Source: Strigops habroptila (taxonomy: Eukaryota; Chordata; Aves; Psittaciformes; Psittacidae). Taken from it: a DNA stretch of 64,000 nucleotides. The notes under the pieces were generated by a model, which had not been told where the DNA came from, did no database searches, and saw only the letters and a list, made by a program, of their open reading frames with translations. A program made the translations under genes and the position numbers. This document shows, one piece after another, positions 37,923-50,500 of the stretch (position 1 is the first letter of the stretch; each line of letters starts with the position of its first letter). The stretch is from positions 3,244,047-3,308,046 of the forward strand of contig NC_044297.2 in assembly GCF_004027225.2 (NCBI RefSeq), in the 5' to 3' direction.

Positions 37923-40900
37923 CTATATATCCAGGTGGAAGCTGGAAGCTGCAGGCTTCTCTGGGTGTGCTGGCAGCTGTGTGGGTTTGTACAGGAAGGG
38001 TTTGTGGCACATAGAGTCCATCAGGGGAGGGTAATACTGCCTGTAGCAGAGGTAGGCAAGCATGAAGCCGATCGCTGAGCCAACCAACACGTCTGTGGGC
38101 AAGACCGGAGGAGAGTTAACATCCCTTTACCCCCACAAGCCTCCTGAGCTCGCCAGCAGGCAGCTTTCCAGCCTGCTCAGAGCTGCCAAACCCCCAAAAC
38201 CCAAGGTTTTTTGGTTACCCCTCAGATTTAGAGCCCACCACGGACTCCCCTTGCACTGAGGGTACCCAGTTGTGCCCCTGTGCAGGCCCGCAGACACTGA
38301 CACACTCATGAGACCCCACTTGCAGCACTGTGTGCAGGGCTGGTGTCCTCAGCATAAGAAGGACACGGAGCTGTTGGAGCAAGTCCAGAGGAGGCCACGA
38401 GGATGAGCAGGGGATGGAGCAGCTCCCGTATGGAGACAGGCTGAGAACATTGGGGATGCTCAGCCTGGAGAAGAGAAGCTGCGTGGAGACCTCAGAGCAG
38501 CTTCCAGTGTCTGAAGGGGGCTACAGGGATGCTGGAGAGGGACCTTCATCAGGGACTGGAGTGATGGGACAAGGGGTGATGGGTTCAAACTGAAACAGGG
38601 GAAGTTCAGACTGGAGATAAGGCAGAAGTTGTTCCCTGTGAGGGTGCTGAGGCGCTGGCACAGGGTGCCCAGAGAAGCTGTGGCTGCCCCATCCCTGGCA
38701 GTGTTCAAGGCCAGGTTGGACACAGGGGCTTGGAGCAACCTGCTCCAGTGGAAGGGAGCTGGAACTGGATGAGCTTTAAGGTCCTTTCCAACCCAACCCA
38801 TTCCGTGGCTCTCTGACCCACCTTGCCAGTGGTGTTTGTAGTCGCAGGTGCGGGACACGGCGATGAGGGTGGCGAGGAAGAGCGGGAGGAGGAAGGCGCA
38901 GAGCCGCAGGGCTCTGCCTCCCCGGCCCGGCGTGAAGCAGCGCAGCTTCCCCCCTATGTAGAAGGCAGAGAAGGCGAGACCAGCGAAGGCGACTGAAAGA
39001 GAAACGTGTTGCTTCAGGGCTCTGCCCTGGACCTTCACCCTCTGCCCTGCTGCCATGAGGGTGTTCATCCTGCCCATGGGAAGCACTGGCCTGGAGTGAT
39101 GCACTGGTGAGCATCCCTCATCCCAGCGGTTACAGACAGCTTCACATGAAGTTTTTCACCCCATTGCTTTGCAGAGGCAAAGCTGAGGCCCCCAAACAGC
39201 CCGATGAATGCACCCAAAGCCACAGGGTGCATAAAAGCAAACCCAAGCTGCTCTCCCCAGTGTGGCTCACTGTCAGGGGCTGCAGCAGGTAGGGAACATG
39301 GAAAACTTACAGGAAGCATGTCCGCTGGGGAAGCTTTTGCGTCCCTCTGTCACTACGCTGGAGTCCCCCGTGCACACCAGCTCCACGTTTGCTTGTCCAT
39401 CCGGGAAGCATCGATAGAAGAAGTCCGGCCGTGGCCTTGGGTAGAGAAGCAAAGCACATCGCTCATGGGTGCACGGTGCTGAGGAGACCCCCGAGCCCTC
39501 CAACAAGCACCCACATCCAAACAGGGATGCTCAGGCTGTGGCTCGCTTTTTAGCCACCCTGAGCACGTGTGCTGGGGAGGTGAAACCATCCCACCCGCTC
39601 CCTGTGTGCCAAAGTGCTCCTCCCCAGCATAAACCCATCTACATGATGCCCAGAAACAGCAGATCCCCAGCAGCGTTTGCTCTAATGTTTAATGGTCTTT
39701 CCAGCTAGAAAGAGCACGTTCTCCACAGGCTGAGTATGTCCAACTTCAGCTTCTGGCCCTTGCTCGTCCTCTCTGCCACGGCACAGACCTGCCTCCCTCC
39801 CCGCAGGGTGCAATGAGGAATGAGCCAGTTTCTCACCTCCCCACAACAAGCTTCAGGGCGTTTGTAAAAACCCCGTTCAGGGCAAGAGCAAGACTGGCAG
39901 CTAGGAGAGAGCAGAGAGGTCACGTCAGCACCCTCCCCATCCACCGCAGTGTGAGGCACGACCTCAGAGCAGCTTCCAGTGTCTGAAGGGGGCTACAAGG
40001 ATGCTGGAGAGGACCTTCATCAGGGACTGAAGTGATAGGACAAGGGGTGATGGGTTCAAAGTGAAACAGGGCAAGTTCAGGTTGGAGATAAGGAAGAAGC
40101 TCTTCCCTGTGAGGGTGCTGAGGCGCTGGCACAGGGTGCCCAGAGAAGCTGTGGCTGCTCCATCCCTGGCAGTGTTCAAGGCCAGGTTGGACACAGGGGC
40201 TTGGAGCAACCTGCTCTAGTGTGAGGTGTCCCTGCCCGTGGCAGGGGTTGGAACTGGCTGATCTTAAGCTCCTTTCCAACCCAAACCATTCTATGTTGAG
40301 GCACAGCCAGTGCTCAAACTTAAACCAGAGCCACACAGCTCGGCTTTGATACCCCTGGCACAGTGCTTGTGCCCCACAAGAGTCATGTATGAGAGCCGTG
40401 GCTCAGCTGCCATCACTGCAGCTCTCTGGGATAAGGAGCAGCTCACCAAGGCAGGCTTCCCGCGTGTCTTCCTGGTCGGCATTCAGGAACAGCCTTGCCA
40501 GGATGATGAGCAGCAAGGGGGACAGAAAGGCGATGAACTGCCACAGAAAGAGGTGGTTGTTAGTGTCTGTTAGCAAAGCAGACTGAAGCACTCCCGCTAG
40601 AACACAACAGCGAATCCCTAAGGAGACCCTTTCCTTCCCCGAAGCCAAGCAGCCTCCTGCCCTCTCCAAACACTGCACTTCTATCAGAGCACAAACCCAG
40701 CGCCAGCTCTTTGTCAGCAGCACCCACGCTGCTTGTCAGCGGAAAACACAGGAGGTGCTGATGCAGAGAAACCCAGTTATCACTCAGCATCTCCCTGGTG
40801 ACTGCAGGATTTCACCCCAGGGATGCCCATAGTGTCTGACAGGCTCCCGAGGAGCCTGTGACCACCCCAATTCTGGCTCTGTCACGCTTTACAATGCCAA

Positions 40901-41940
40901 ATCCAAATGCTTTTGTTCTTTAATGTTTAGTGCCCAGCTCTTGCAGAAACTCATAGAATGGTTTTGGTTGGAAAGGACCTTAGGATCATCCAGTTCCAAC
41001 CCCCTGCCACGGGCAGGGACACCTCACACTAGACCATGTCACCCAAGGCTCTGAACAACCTGGCCTTGAACACTGCCAGGGATGGAGCCCGTCAATGCCA
41101 AGAGAGTGGCTGCTCGCCCAACCCTGGAACCACAGCACCCACTGAAACACCCTGCTCCAGAGGAGACAACAACCCCTTTAAGGGGATTCTGCCTATCTGA
41201 AATCCAACACTTAAGAGTTTTATATTAAACCCTTTGAGCACAGCCCAGGGAAAGCATTTTACAGTAAAATTCTAACAGAACCTTGCAGAAAATAGCTGAA
41301 AAACACACATTAAGAACTGCAGGTACTGACAGTACAAGTCTTTAGCCAGTAGCTTTGCTTTAGAAGGGGAGTTTAACCTGCCAGAGGGGAGACTGAGATG
41401 AGCTCTGAGGCAGAAGCTCTTCCCTGTGAGGGTGCTGAGGCGCTGGCACAGACTTTTCCCAGAGAAGCTGTGGCTGCCCCATCCCTGGCAGTGTTCAAGG
41501 CCAGGTTGGACACAGGGGCTTGGAGCAACCTGCTCTAGTGGAAGGTGTCCCTGCCCGTGGCAGGGGGTTGGAGCTGGATGAGTTTAAGCTCCCTTCATCC
41601 CAAACCAGGCTGGGGTTCTATAACGATGCCCAAAGCAAACCCGCAGCGAAGGCAGGAAGAGGCGGAACTCACAAACATGGGCAGGGTGGGCACTCGATCC
41701 GCCTCCGTGTAGGGGTTCCTATAGAGCCACATCTCCTCGGGCTGCACCACACGCTGGAACGGCGGCAGGAACTCCATGATGCTGCGGAGGGAAGAGAACA
41801 AACACAGCTCAGGCTGCGGGGCCGGGGCTGGGGCAGGGCCCGGAGCCGTGTCCCGGCCGCACTCACACGAAGGCGGCCAGCAGCACGGCCCGCACCGCCG
41901 CCTCGGCCGCCAGCTCCGCGCCGCCGCCCGCCCGCCGCAT
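37923..41940 (-). CDS. PLPP5: PLPP5 (PPAPDC1B), membrane phospholipid phosphatase
   Basis: PLPP5 is a multi-pass PAP2-family phosphatase that dephosphorylates lipid phosphates such as diacylglycerol pyrophosphate, phosphatidate and LPA without needing magnesium. Seven exons in minus order: 41940-41867, 41781-41673, 40537-40447, 39900-39837, 39435-39311, 38992-38822 and 38092-37923. They total 804 nt, giving 267 aa. All three PAP2 signature blocks are present: C1 KLVVGRPRPD (about 106-115), C2 FPSGHAS (about 148-154) and C3 [12 protein letters not shown] (about 203-214), with the catalytic His in C3. Hydrophobic helices include [18 protein letters not shown] and [17 protein letters not shown]. 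The start [20 protein letters not shown] aligns with the family N-terminus, and the end is SSFHLDI. The same reading frame stays open for 185 codons upstream of this Met (see findings). Confidence 0.95.
38306..38815 (+). repeat. CR1 LINE 3' fragment, about 510 bp
   Basis: This is a long CR1 3' region in PLPP5 intron 6: GAGACCCCACTTGCAGCACT, GGAGACAGGCTGAGAACATT, GTGTTCAAGGCCAGGTTGGA, ending CCAACCCAACCCATTCCGTGG. It ends only a few bases from the donor of exon 38822-38992 and is antisense to PLPP5. Confidence 0.93.
39960..40300 (+). repeat. CR1 LINE 3' fragment
   Basis: This is a CR1 3' region (GACCTCAGAGCAGCTTCCAG, GTGAGGGTGCTGAGGCGCTG, GGAGCAACCTGCTCTAGTGT, CCAACCCAAACCATTCTATG) in PLPP5 intron 3, antisense to the gene. 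Confidence 0.93.
40951..41095 (-). repeat. CR1 LINE 3' fragment
   Basis: This is a reverse-complement CR1 tail (CATAGAATGGTTTTGGTTGG, TCCAGTTCCAACCCCCTGCC, CACACTAGACCATGT, CCTTGAACACTGCCAGGGAT) in PLPP5 intron 2. It faces the copy at 39960-40300 across exon 3. Confidence 0.92.
41363..41625 (+). repeat. CR1 LINE 3' fragment with internal deletion
   Basis: This is a CR1 3' region in PLPP5 intron 2: TTTAACCTGCCAGAGGGGAG, AGGGTGCTGAGGCGCTGGCA, CAACCTGCTCTAGTGGAAGG, and a tail GGGGTTCTATAACG. It ends about 50 bp from the donor of exon 41673-41781. Confidence 0.9.
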
Positions 41941-42032
41941 GGCCGCACCGCCCGCCTCGCACCGCCCTGCCCGGGGCGGAGCCGGGCACGGGCCTGCCCA
42001 CCGCGGAGGCGGGGAGACCGCGTGTGCCCCTT
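41941..42032 (-). promoter_or_regulatory. PLPP5: PLPP5 GC-rich promoter
   Basis: About 90 bp of very GC-rich DNA (GGGGCGGAGCC, GCGGAGGCGGGG) lies between the PLPP5 start codon and the minisatellite. It has GC boxes and no TATA box. The transcription start is probably in or just beyond this stretch (inference). Confidence 0.5.
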
Positions 42033-42632
42033 GGGAGGGCGGCTCCCGTAGGAACCGAGCAGGGCCTCGAGGGGATCTGCTCCTATGGGAACCAAGCAGG
42101 GAGACCCGAGGGGATCGGCTCCTATAGGAAGCGAGCAGGGAGACCCGAGGGGATCGGCTCCTACAGGAACCGAGCAGGGAGACCCGAGGGGGCAGGCTCC
42201 CATAGGAACTAAGTAAGGAGCCCCGATGAGCCCCGATGGCACCGACTCCCATAGGAAGCGAGCAGGGAGCCCCGAGGGGACTGGTTCCCATAAGAACCAA
42301 GCAGGGAGCCCTGAAGGGACCAGCTCCTATAGGAAGCGAGCAGGGAGCCCCGAGGGGATCTGGTCCTATAGGAAATAAGCAGGGAGCCCCGAGGGGACCG
42401 GCTCCCATAGGAACTAAGCAGGGAGCCCCGAAAGGACTGGCTCCCATAGGAAGCAAGCAGGGAGCCCCGAAAGGACTGGCTCCGATAGGAAGCAAGCAGA
42501 GCCCTAAGGGGATCAGCTCCTATAGGAATGCAGCAGGGAGCCCCGAGGGGATCGGCTCCTATAGGAACTAAGTAGGGAGCCACGAGGGGATCGGCTCCCA
42601 TAGGAAGCAAGCAGGGAGCCAGGCTCCCTCAG
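42033..42632. repeat. 39-bp minisatellite, about 14 copies, between NSD3 and PLPP5
   Basis: The unit is roughly GGAAGCGAGCAGGGAGCCCC then GAGGGGATCGGCTCCTATA. About 14 full copies and two partial ends are present. Each unit carries two self-complementary parts: GGAGCC…GGCTCC, and the palindrome TCCTATAGGA across the unit junction. One copy is 10 bp longer and one is 2 bp shorter. The unit length is a multiple of 3, so open frames cross it on both strands. It fills almost the entire interval between the NSD3 poly(A) signal and the PLPP5 promoter. Confidence 0.93.
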
Positions 42633-42704
42633 GAGCAGGGTGAACCCATGTTGTTCCTCCCCCCCACCCAAAGACAAGAGGGAGGGAAAAGCCTTTTTGG
42701 TCGT

Positions 42705-45700
42705 TGGAACATTCAGAACGATTTATTGAAGTCAACCTCAAGCAAAAGTTCAGATCAGTGGAATGTCATTTAAAAACCTTTCCAAATGAATCCTCACGGA
42801 AGCAAAAACCACATCTGAATTCCAAAGTATTTGTAAAATAAAAAAAGGCAACATCTCCGTAAATATAATGTACAAAAATTATATGGTTCCTACCATCACA
42901 CACATTCAGTAAGAAGCTAAAATATTACAGGCAATTCTAGGTACGCTATAACTAGTTGACAGTCAGCTACCTATGTACAGGGTTAACCAAGCTTTACAGG
43001 TTTCACACTATGCAGGAGAACATAGGCCGAACAACAAAACCCCCAAAATATCGTATATCTCAAAGTCTATGCGGCAACATCAAGTCATAATACAGTTAAT
43101 GCCCCAGTGGAACATCGCCAGGGAAAGTTAACACTACTCCGTTAGTGTCAAGAGCTTCTAGTCGACTCCCAAGAACTCTTTTTAAGATACCGACTTCAGT
43201 GAATATTGATGCTTTTGCTATTAAAGACTCGAGTGATTTCGTTAAAAGAACATTTCACAGGATCTACAAAGATTGGGACAGATTAAACGAGGTCTACAGA
43301 AAGAACGACTCTACAAAGGGGCATCCTCACCGGTCCGCTCGAGAGCGCACGGGCATGGAAACGGGATCTGCACGTACCTGTGTTGTGCAAACGGGGTCGG
43401 ATCCCGACAGCAGCCCCGCGCCCGACAGACCCTTGGATGGAGAAGGAAAAGCGACAGCGGGAATGATACACGGGGTGGTGGATCGGGAATGGTTCCCTAT
43501 CGCCGGTTGGTAACCGGGAGCCAGAACCACAGCAGAGCCGGTGAAGGAGAGGATGGCTTTGGCAAATTCCAACATGATTTCCCTTTTGGAGTTCACATGA
43601 ACCACACCAAGTCTGCTGTGCAAAGCACAGAGGTTCCGCGTCCCTCTCCCCACAGCGCAGCGAGACAGCCCCTCACGGGGTAATAAAACCTGAGCTCGAC
43701 ACTCAGGAATAGAACGTAACAGAAAACACCTTTTTTTAGGGTTTTTTTACCTTTTTTATACTCAGACCATTGTGAATACATCCAACGTGGAGGAGTGCAT
43801 CGTAAGTGCAAATGGGTTTTGCTACACAAAGGTAAATGGCAGGGGAAAGCCGAGGGAAACCCGAAAGCTGAACGGCATCACCCCACGTTGCCGCCTCTCG
43901 AGCCTGCAAACTCCCCCTTCCGTGTGCCACAGATTCGCTGTCCAGCGGGAGCAGGAAGGAACTTGAGGGAAGTCAAAAGACATTTTCAATGGAGCATACA
44001 AAAAGAAGGATGTATAAATAAAAGGAACAACAACAAAAAATAAAAGAAGCTGTATAAGGAACCGCAGAGCTTCAAGTACATTAAACCCTGAATTCAATGA
44101 GGCAGAGGTTTCAATGTTAAAGTGACTACTTCGTACCAGCGCTGGACACCCCCCTCCCGCCCTCCTCCCCACCCAACCCACAGAGTTCTGTAAAGTTTCA
44201 ATATATACAGATTGTATGCTGTTCATCACGTGTAGGAATGGTGTCTTTCCCATTCTATCCTGAAATTAAAGATACAACAAGGGGTTTTCTTCAGAAGAAA
44301 GGCCAAAATCCAACATTCCAGCCCTACTACTCCGTTTCAACAGGTATCTCCAAGACCAGGGTGGTGACCAGAGAAGGTAATTTGCCCACAACATTGCCTT
44401 TAGCATGATCCTTTCCTGAGCTGCAAATGCCTTCCAGAGTCTATTGAGAGGACAAGTCTACACGAACGACCTGAAAGCTACAACTAAACGCTTGCACCAT
44501 GGATGTAGGGAGTCAACCAGCGTTTGGCCACGGTCTGCACAACGTCTGCGCTGGGCTAAGGGTGCAAACTGGTGAGTAAAAGCTCCAGTAAACAACAAAA
44601 TCCTGTTCACTTCACGCTGCAGCTCCAAGGCTGCACCAAGGGAGAGCACGCAGGCGATGGAGCGTGGTGTTCCCTCGGGAATGGGAGGCAAAGCAAGGGA
44701 AAAGCGTGACGGCGCGTTCCGGTGAAGGAACGACTGAGTCTTCAACAGCGGGTTCAAGTTCTCAACCAAAATCATCAGCAGTCCTGTGGATTTCTTCCAG
44801 ACCTCGGCAGGAAACAGCCAAACTATCACCCAGCATTACTTATCCCATTTGAGGATACAGCAGCTCCCCCTCTGCTGATGCCAATTAGAGCATCCTTTAA
44901 ACCTCTTCCTTACGAAGGAATGCCGTTATCACCATTCAGTTTGCAGAGATGTGGTTAAAAAGCGTGCATGAACATTGTGTTTGGCAAATAGAACAACCCT
45001 ACAGTTAACAAGATACTTCAACGAGGCATTTTCTTCTCTCAGAACGTGAAAGATTCACCTTCTCTCCACCAGCGTGAAATCCAGTTCAGACTTTTTCCTC
45101 CCCAGCTTTATAAATCAATCTCCTGTTTTCCCAGGGTTTTGGCTATTCTTAATCTTATTATTTTTGGTGGCAAAAAGAAGCACCTGTAAGAAGTTTGAGA
45201 ACAAAATGAACCAAGACCTCGAGTGCATGGCACAGGAGCAGCAGCAACCCTCAATTCACAGCATTTTACATGGTTTTAAGCCTTCTGTGAACCTTCGTGT
45301 GTCCTGCGAGGTGAAGGACGGTCCGTGGCTCTCATCTCCCTGCTCCCCACCACATGCAGTGCTCACAAGGGGGGTCCTGGTGCCCTCACACCATCCCCAC
45401 CATGGACACAGTGAAAACTGCACTCACCCCACAGCCCCGCTCTGGCTTCCCAAGAGAACCTCATCCGAACATTCCCAAGCCTAATAAATAAGCTGAAGTA
45501 AACACATTGGGCCTTCCTGCAGCAAGAGCTCAGTTTGGAATTGCTGAACAGGTCAAACACGCCCAGTAAGAGCTTAAAAAGAGACATTTCTCACACCAAA
45601 AATGTGAAGAAAAAATAAAAACCTTCTTGCAAAGGGTTTTTTTGTTTTGTAAAAAATACCAAAATAGAGCACTGCTTTCAAGCACGATTAGTGTTTCGGA

Positions 45701-47557
45701 CATTCGCTGAAGTATGGACCACAAGATGAAGTGCTTTGCAGAGCCCAGTTGCCTCTGTACCATACCTGACCCCCCAGGGACACCCCAAGCACCCATGGGT
45801 GCTGAGGGGATGAACTGCTGGGTCAGTTAATGGCACTGGCGAGGCTGTAGTGTATTCTGTCATTTACAATTGCACACAAACACATTCCCCCCCCTTGCCC
45901 CTAATGTGAGGACTAAGACACCAGCCAGGGGCAAGACACCTTCTACCACCTCACATGTACTTTTTCAGCCTTTGATTTTCCTAACTGAGAAGTCACCACG
46001 TTGCTGGAAGTTTCCTAAAGACACAGTTCTTAATCCAAAGGCTTCATTCAGCCAGATGCCAGCGACACTTGGTCTGAATTCCTCTTGTTCAGGCTGATCT
46101 TCAATACCTTATTTTCAAGCAGCAGTACACACGTCAGAAGTGCCCTCTCACTGTACCAGGGCAGGGGAGACACACAGTGCTTGGGTGAAGGGGAGGAGGG
46201 TTCACCAAAGACTAAGCTGAGCCTGGGGAAAGCAGTTCTCCAGGCTCCTTGCACAAGAAAGAGAAGAGAATAGGTTCTCAAAAGAACCTACTCCTCCTGG
46301 AGCAGCCCCTTCAAAAGCCTCTCTAACAGAGGAAATCCAAGAGAGAACTGTTTCAGGAGGCTAAAGTTGGCTGCTGTGAACACAGCCCGTGACCCAGGCA
46401 GAAAATACCCTGTTCATTAAAGAAGGGCTGAGATTTTTCTTAGCTCCATTAACAATGAAGATTAAAGCCAAAAGCTCTCTCAGCAAAAATAATACCTAAG
46501 CATTCAATCAAAACGAGCACGTGGGTCTGATTCCTTCAGTGCTCAAATCTCTGATTTGAAGCTAATGGGAGTCTGAGAAGGCAGCAGGAAGGAATCACAC
46601 CAATGTAACTGCAGTGAAACAAGCACGGACTTGGCAGGTGACAAATACCCACGCACAGAGCAGGTATTTCTCCTCCTCCCCCTACAGAAGTCAATGGCAG
46701 CGCTCCCACAAGCAGGATTAAGCCTTCAGTTCCCAGTGTGCTGCAGGATGAGGCTCTCCTGACTAGGTTTTCCAACATTAGGCAGGATAAAGGAATGACC
46801 ATTGTGTCATTAAGCTCTTTCTGCATTTCCATCTGTCTGCAAACACCCACTGCAGCTCCAGCAGGGAATTGCAATTCCTGCCCTCCTCAACCAACGCCAG
46901 ATCCGGCATTATGAGCACTTCCAAGAAGCCACACGCCTCCTTTCTCATTGGAAAAGCTTGACAACAATATTCATTAAGTTAAGATGAATGTAACCTACCT
47001 TCTCAAAATGCCTTTATAAAAGCAAGCACTGGAATAGAGGCATTTCAGGGTCACCCGGTCTGAACCCCACATCTGCCTGCGTGGCACCTCAGCGTTACAG
47101 AGTGGGGAGGCTTTGTCCTTTCCATAAACTAGACATAGAAGTGACCTTGGCTTTGCTGTTTTGTTTCTAAAGACATGATGACCGAGCAAAGCCAGATCTC
47201 CGAAAACCCTTTAGAAATTAAATAAATAAATATGTTGCTATGTTTTGCTTTCTACACTCAAGAGAACGTATTTTAAACGGAATATTCCTTTCACTGTCAA
47301 AAGGTTTTTTCTTTGAAGGCCAAGACGTCTCTGGTTTCCCACAGTTAAGAGCTGCTGTAGCACATTCAAGGGTAAAAGAAAGACCAAACGACAAAACCCG
47401 ACCACCACCGCCTGCTTCTGCTCGCCCAGAGGAAATGGTCCCGATCCCAAGTCCACACACGACGATGACAAAGGCTGAATGTGTCCAGCAGTCTCTTCGA
47501 GTTCATCGCCTGCCTGCCCCTCTCTTCACCCCTTCCCTTGGCTGTTTGTAACCAAAT
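42705..47557 (-). other. NSD3: NSD3 3' UTR, about 4.85 kb
   Basis: This runs from the NSD3 stop codon to TTTATT at 42722-42727 (AATAAA on the coding strand), with cleavage near 42705. No CR1 copy, minisatellite or exon is seen in this stretch, in contrast to the flanking introns. It is AT-richer than most of the window. The length is similar to the long human NSD3 3' UTR as I remember it. Treating it as one continuous UTR is an inference. Confidence 0.65.
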
Positions 47558-50500
47558 TCACTCCTTCGCTTCTTCGACGGGGTTCTGTGCTTCCAATTTG
47601 CACTTGATCTTGCTCCAGTACTCGGGGGCCACGGGAGACTTGGGGTCGTGCGCGGAGCAGCAGGGGCGGCCATCCAGCGCCGACGGCACCAGCGCTCCCT
47701 TCTCGTGGTCTTTGCAGAAGGAGTGAGGGCAGAACTCGCAGAAGGAAACTGCAGGGTTGCTACAGACGTCGCACTGATGCCACGGACATTCCCACTTTCC
47801 TGAGGATGGGAAGGGAAGGGAAGAGAGACAGACAGGAAGCTGGAATTAGTGCGGTTTGGGGACAGCACCTTTAATCCTGACTGTTCGGATGAATGCAAAG
47901 GAAGTTCAGCAAAAGCAGCTCTTACTGTAGTTGCCACTTCTGCTTCTCATTTCCAAGGACCTGACTGGAAACACTTCTGAGACATTGTGCATTCTTCAGG
48001 CCTCACTGGGCTCAAACCATCACTGCGTGCACAACCCGAGCTCAAAATAAAGAGAGCTCAACCTCCTCTGGCATCAAAACACCAAACGTCCTTGCAAAGG
48101 GAGTCTGGTTTGATTTGTGAGCATCTCTTGATTTTTGAGCATCTATCTGAGATGCTCAGATAGATATCTCCAAATTAAGTTGTAATTCACTCTAATGTGG
48201 AAGCCTGAATGCATTCGTTTTGGAAAACAAGTGAGAAATGGCTAAAAGAAGAATAAATTGTGTAGAAATATGTTGGAGCATAAAAGTCCCAGGTCCTCAA
48301 ACCATTCAGATGTGTCTTTCTCTGACCATATGCTCACCTCTCAGACTGCAGAGGTGCACTGAACAGAGGAAAAAGGGAAATCAAAAGCTTCTTGCTGCTT
48401 CTTCAGCTTCACTCGTGGCAGCCGCTTGGATAATTTAATCCTAGACTAATCTGGACTTCCAATTATTTTCATCAAAGTCTTTGGAACCAGGAAGATTAAA
48501 GAGATAAAGGCTTCTACCAAATCCTGCCAGCGGATTAAGACGTTGTATTGTTGAATAACCTGAGCCCTAGCTACAAAAAGCTCTGCCTTAACATGGAGAA
48601 ATCAAACAGAAGGTACGTGCCATCCTTTAGCAGCAGCTAAATGAAACACATTAGAGAACATTAAGCATTACACCACCTCTCTGCCCATCATGTCAGAACA
48701 CTGCCACCTGATGTACGTCTAAAAACGAGCAGTGCTGCAAAAGCAAACAGGCTGCTTTTAACCTAAATGAACGCTGCATTTCAGCTGCAGGAAGGAAAGC
48801 TGAACAGGAAAGCACAGGATTGCTCTTACCAAAAGGGGGTTGAGTCAGGTTAAGGCATAGGAGGTGGTATGCTTTGGGACAGTCCTTTTTGTCACACATG
48901 ACTAGCTCTCCCCCGTCTCCACACTGGAAGCAGTTGTCTTCATGCATCTGCTTCTGCTCTGTTTTTATTTTCCTCTTCTTCTGCTTTAATTTGGCATTCT
49001 TCACCTTCTCTTCGTTTGCTGTTGCAAATGCTGTCTGGCAATTACAAAGATCAGAGCATACAGTCACTTTATAAACCCCTTGCATTACCATTAATCACTT
49101 GGGGTTATTATTTGCATGAACTCTGCTTAAATTAAATCCACCCCAAATAAGAGTTTAAGCTCCAAAAGCCAGATATGCTCATCCACGTGTATGTGAATTA
49201 ACATGGTTTGGTACATGAACAACAGCACTACTGTGCCTAACTGCAAACCTTTAGAGACTGAGAAGGGTGGAAAGTATTAGAATCCTAGAACCACAGACTG
49301 GTTTGGGTTGGAAAAGACCTTAAGATCATCCAGTTCTAACCCCCTGCCATGGGCAGGGACACCTCACACTAGACCATGTCTCCCAAGGCTCTGTCACCTG
49401 GACACTGCCAGGGATGGAGCATTTACCACTTCTCTTTGTCAACCTGAACCAAAGAGTTCAATCAAACAAGAACCTCCCTGCTCTGCTCTCACTGGATCTC
49501 TGGATTTGGGAGGAGAAGCTTCAGTTTTCATCCACGTACCTTTGGACGTACCCCGAGGAAACCACTGCAGTTTTCTGCTCCACAATGACATTCGGTCCTC
49601 CCATTGCCCAGGCAATCCAAGTTGTAATTAAAGGTTAACTCCATTCCTAAAATAAGAAGAGAAAACAATTCACCCACACAGCTGCTGAGGAAAGACAGGC
49701 TTGGGAGGAGGCACTTCATCAGGTTTAGCCTGGAGATCCAGCAGCAATATGTTTGGAAGGAAACAACGCACTGATTTCATCGACTCCACTATCACACAGA
49801 GCCAGGTACAACGGGAGATCAGGTGAAACACTGAACAGGGGAAGGTAACATCACCCCAGCCAAATCCTGATGGAAGCTCAGCACTGTGCTAAGCGTTTAC
49901 AGGACTGAGTTAACACTGTACTTGGCAGCAAACCCTGTAGTTAGCTTTAACAGCAGCTTTTAGCTTCAAAATCTCCCACTAAAGATCCCCAGAACTCAAA
50001 CATTTGTCTCTGCTCCAACGAATGACAAATTCCTATAAACGTTGCTGGTGTTAAGGAATTTCAGAGGGAAAAAAGCCCCACAGCCAGTTATAGCCACCGA
50101 GACAGAAGTCTAGGTGCCAAACAGTGCATCTTCTTACCTGCAGGAATGTCACAAAGAGCAAACAGTCCAACTCTAATGTCCCCATTCACCGTCCACTTCT
50201 GTGTTTCACAGTTTGGATTACAACTATGGTTCATAAAACGAGAGTAGTTCCCCTTTGGGCCAGCATCTATGATCCGGTCCTTCAGATCAAAAGACAAAAG
50301 ACATGGTCAAGTACTTACAGACAAAAAGGTGAAACAACAAGTGATTACTAATGGCCAAGGCAGCAAAAATACACTTATTTTATATTGGTTCCAAGTGCTA
50401 AGTTTCCCCTGAAGAGTTAGTTTTATGTGAAAGAGCCTGAATATTTGTGCTACAAGGTGAAATAGGCACAACTTGAGATACAGGTTCTCTGTTTCACCTC

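Noticed and set aside
42209-42610. Minus- and plus-strand open frames with 13-residue repeats as stand-alone genes
   Set aside because: They are translations of the 39-bp minisatellite. Only the possible in-frame extension of PLPP5 is kept, as a finding.
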